Part shown: piece by piece, positions 63,631 through 64,000 of the stretch
Numbering within the stretch: position 1 is the first letter of the stretch
Layout of the letters: the number at the start of each line of letters is the position of its first letter
Assembly (NCBI GenBank): GCA_937942435.1
Contig: CALDEM010000016.1
Span: forward strand, 104,933 to 168,932
Source of the DNA: an uncultured Saprospiraceae bacterium
GTDB taxonomy: Bacteria; Bacteroidota; Bacteroidia; Chitinophagales; Saprospiraceae
Reading direction: 5' to 3'
DNA length: 64,000 nt
Notes under the pieces: model-generated
Told to the model about the DNA's origin: nothing
Seen by the model: only the letters and a program-made list of their open reading frames with translations
The model's database searches: none
Program-made: the position numbers and the translations under genes

Positions 63631-64000
63631 CTTTTACAATTTCAGTTTCCTTTAATATCAAATTCGCTGGCTTCAGTGGTATGCCTGCATCTATCAATAT
63701 AGACTTGTTTATTCTTTTACGAGCCTTAATAAACTTGGAACCTAACACATATGCTTTCGGACTATTGGCAGCATCTACGGCCAGCAGTTCATCATCTTTA
63801 AAATACCAAATAGAAAATGAATAGTCTTCTGAAAGTTCAGTCCGTACTACAGCTTCTGTATAACCCGACGATAGTCCTACCATCTGCAACTTCACATAAT
63901 ACTGATCCGACCAAAACCATGGTACCGCATCGTAACCTGTTTCTTTCTTACATATAGCTTTAGCTGCAACCTTCGCTTGATCTACGGCATTTTGAACAGA
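63614..64000 (-). CDS. Ferredoxin reductase of the P450-partner type, N-terminus beyond window
   Basis: 128 residues of the C-terminal part of an FAD/NAD(P)H ferredoxin reductase (rhodocoxin/putidaredoxin reductase group) remain; the frame stays open to position 64000. The hallmark PWFWSDQY (about residues 27-34 of the visible part) is followed by LQMVGLSSGY, YFKDDELLAVDAANSPKAY and the C-terminal IPLKPANLILKE, matching the reductase dimer/electron-transfer domain. Its FAD and NAD Rossmann motifs lie outside the window. It shares a 17-base overlap with the alcohol dehydrogenase gene, so the two are in one operon. Confidence 0.93.
   Translation of the reverse strand, partial: SVQNAVDQAKVAAKAICKKETGYDAVPWFWSDQYYVKLQMVGLSSGYTEAVVRTELSEDYSFSIWYFKDDELLAVDAANSPKAYVLGSKFIKARKRINKSILIDAGIPLKPANLILKETEIVKDDFTS

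Overview
The window reads as chromosomal DNA from a member of the Bacteroidota, probably a marine, Saprospirales-like or related lineage. The evidence is a complete gldA-gldF-gldG gliding ABC transporter, a protein with a type B type IX secretion (T9SS) C-terminal domain, a SusC/SusD pair, an FG-GAP/ASPIC-UnbV lipoprotein, many Cys-lipoproteins and TAnnTTTG-type promoter elements. The assignment below family level is inference. There are no rRNA or tRNA genes, CRISPR arrays, intact insertion sequences or phage genes. Gene density is high apart from one 1.56-kb gap at 6.8-8.4 kb.

Left part (1-14.5 kb): a truncated folD; a PhoD-like phosphatase lipoprotein with a Gfo/Idh/MocA oxidoreductase; an adenosylcobalamin riboswitch ahead of a BtuB-like TonB-dependent receptor; an M20D amidohydrolase followed by tag (3-methyladenine glycosylase I); then the non-coding gap with short near-repeats and possible gene remnants. 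After it come a class V PLP enzyme, a small lipoprotein, a nitrilase, the amt-glnK ammonium pair (its PII protein lacks the uridylylated Tyr51) and a sugar-porter MFS permease.

Middle (14.5-40 kb): a minus-strand run with a metallo-beta-lactamase-fold hydrolase, tryptophanase, a membrane protein, an M1 peptidase, an FAD-linked oxidase and an AhpD-like protein; a two-domain FKBP lipoprotein; then a tightly packed nine-gene operon ftsX, DUF3098, uppP, truB, gldA, gldF, gldG, a zinc phospholipase C/S1-P1 nuclease-like gene and a yigZ-like gene. Plus-strand genes follow: a small beta-barrel with a clear terminator, a GDPD-YheT-esterase operon, gamma-glutamyltransferase, two unknown secreted proteins, a second M1 peptidase and a small membrane protein. 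msrB lies between them on the minus strand.

Right part (40-64 kb): a glycan-uptake locus on the minus strand (acs, galK, a GntR-family regulator, susC, susD, then an FG-GAP/ASPIC lipoprotein behind a strong terminator-like hairpin). It is followed by an OmpA lipoprotein, a thiolase, a T9SS type B cargo protein, thioredoxin, NhaC, an RhlE-type helicase and an amine oxidase. At the right edge, on the minus strand and cut by the window end, are a ferredoxin reductase of the P450-partner type, a zinc alcohol dehydrogenase and a GH117 alpha-1,3-(3,6-anhydro)-L-galactosidase.

The most suggestive picture is use of red-algal galactan (agar or porphyran). GH117 would release anhydro-L-galactose and D-galactose, SusCD would import oligosaccharides, and GalK would phosphorylate D-galactose. 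The reductase and alcohol dehydrogenase resemble parts of the P450-based demethylation system for 6-O-methyl-D-galactose, whose P450 and ferredoxin genes would lie just beyond position 64000. The individual gene calls are strong; the joint pathway is inference.
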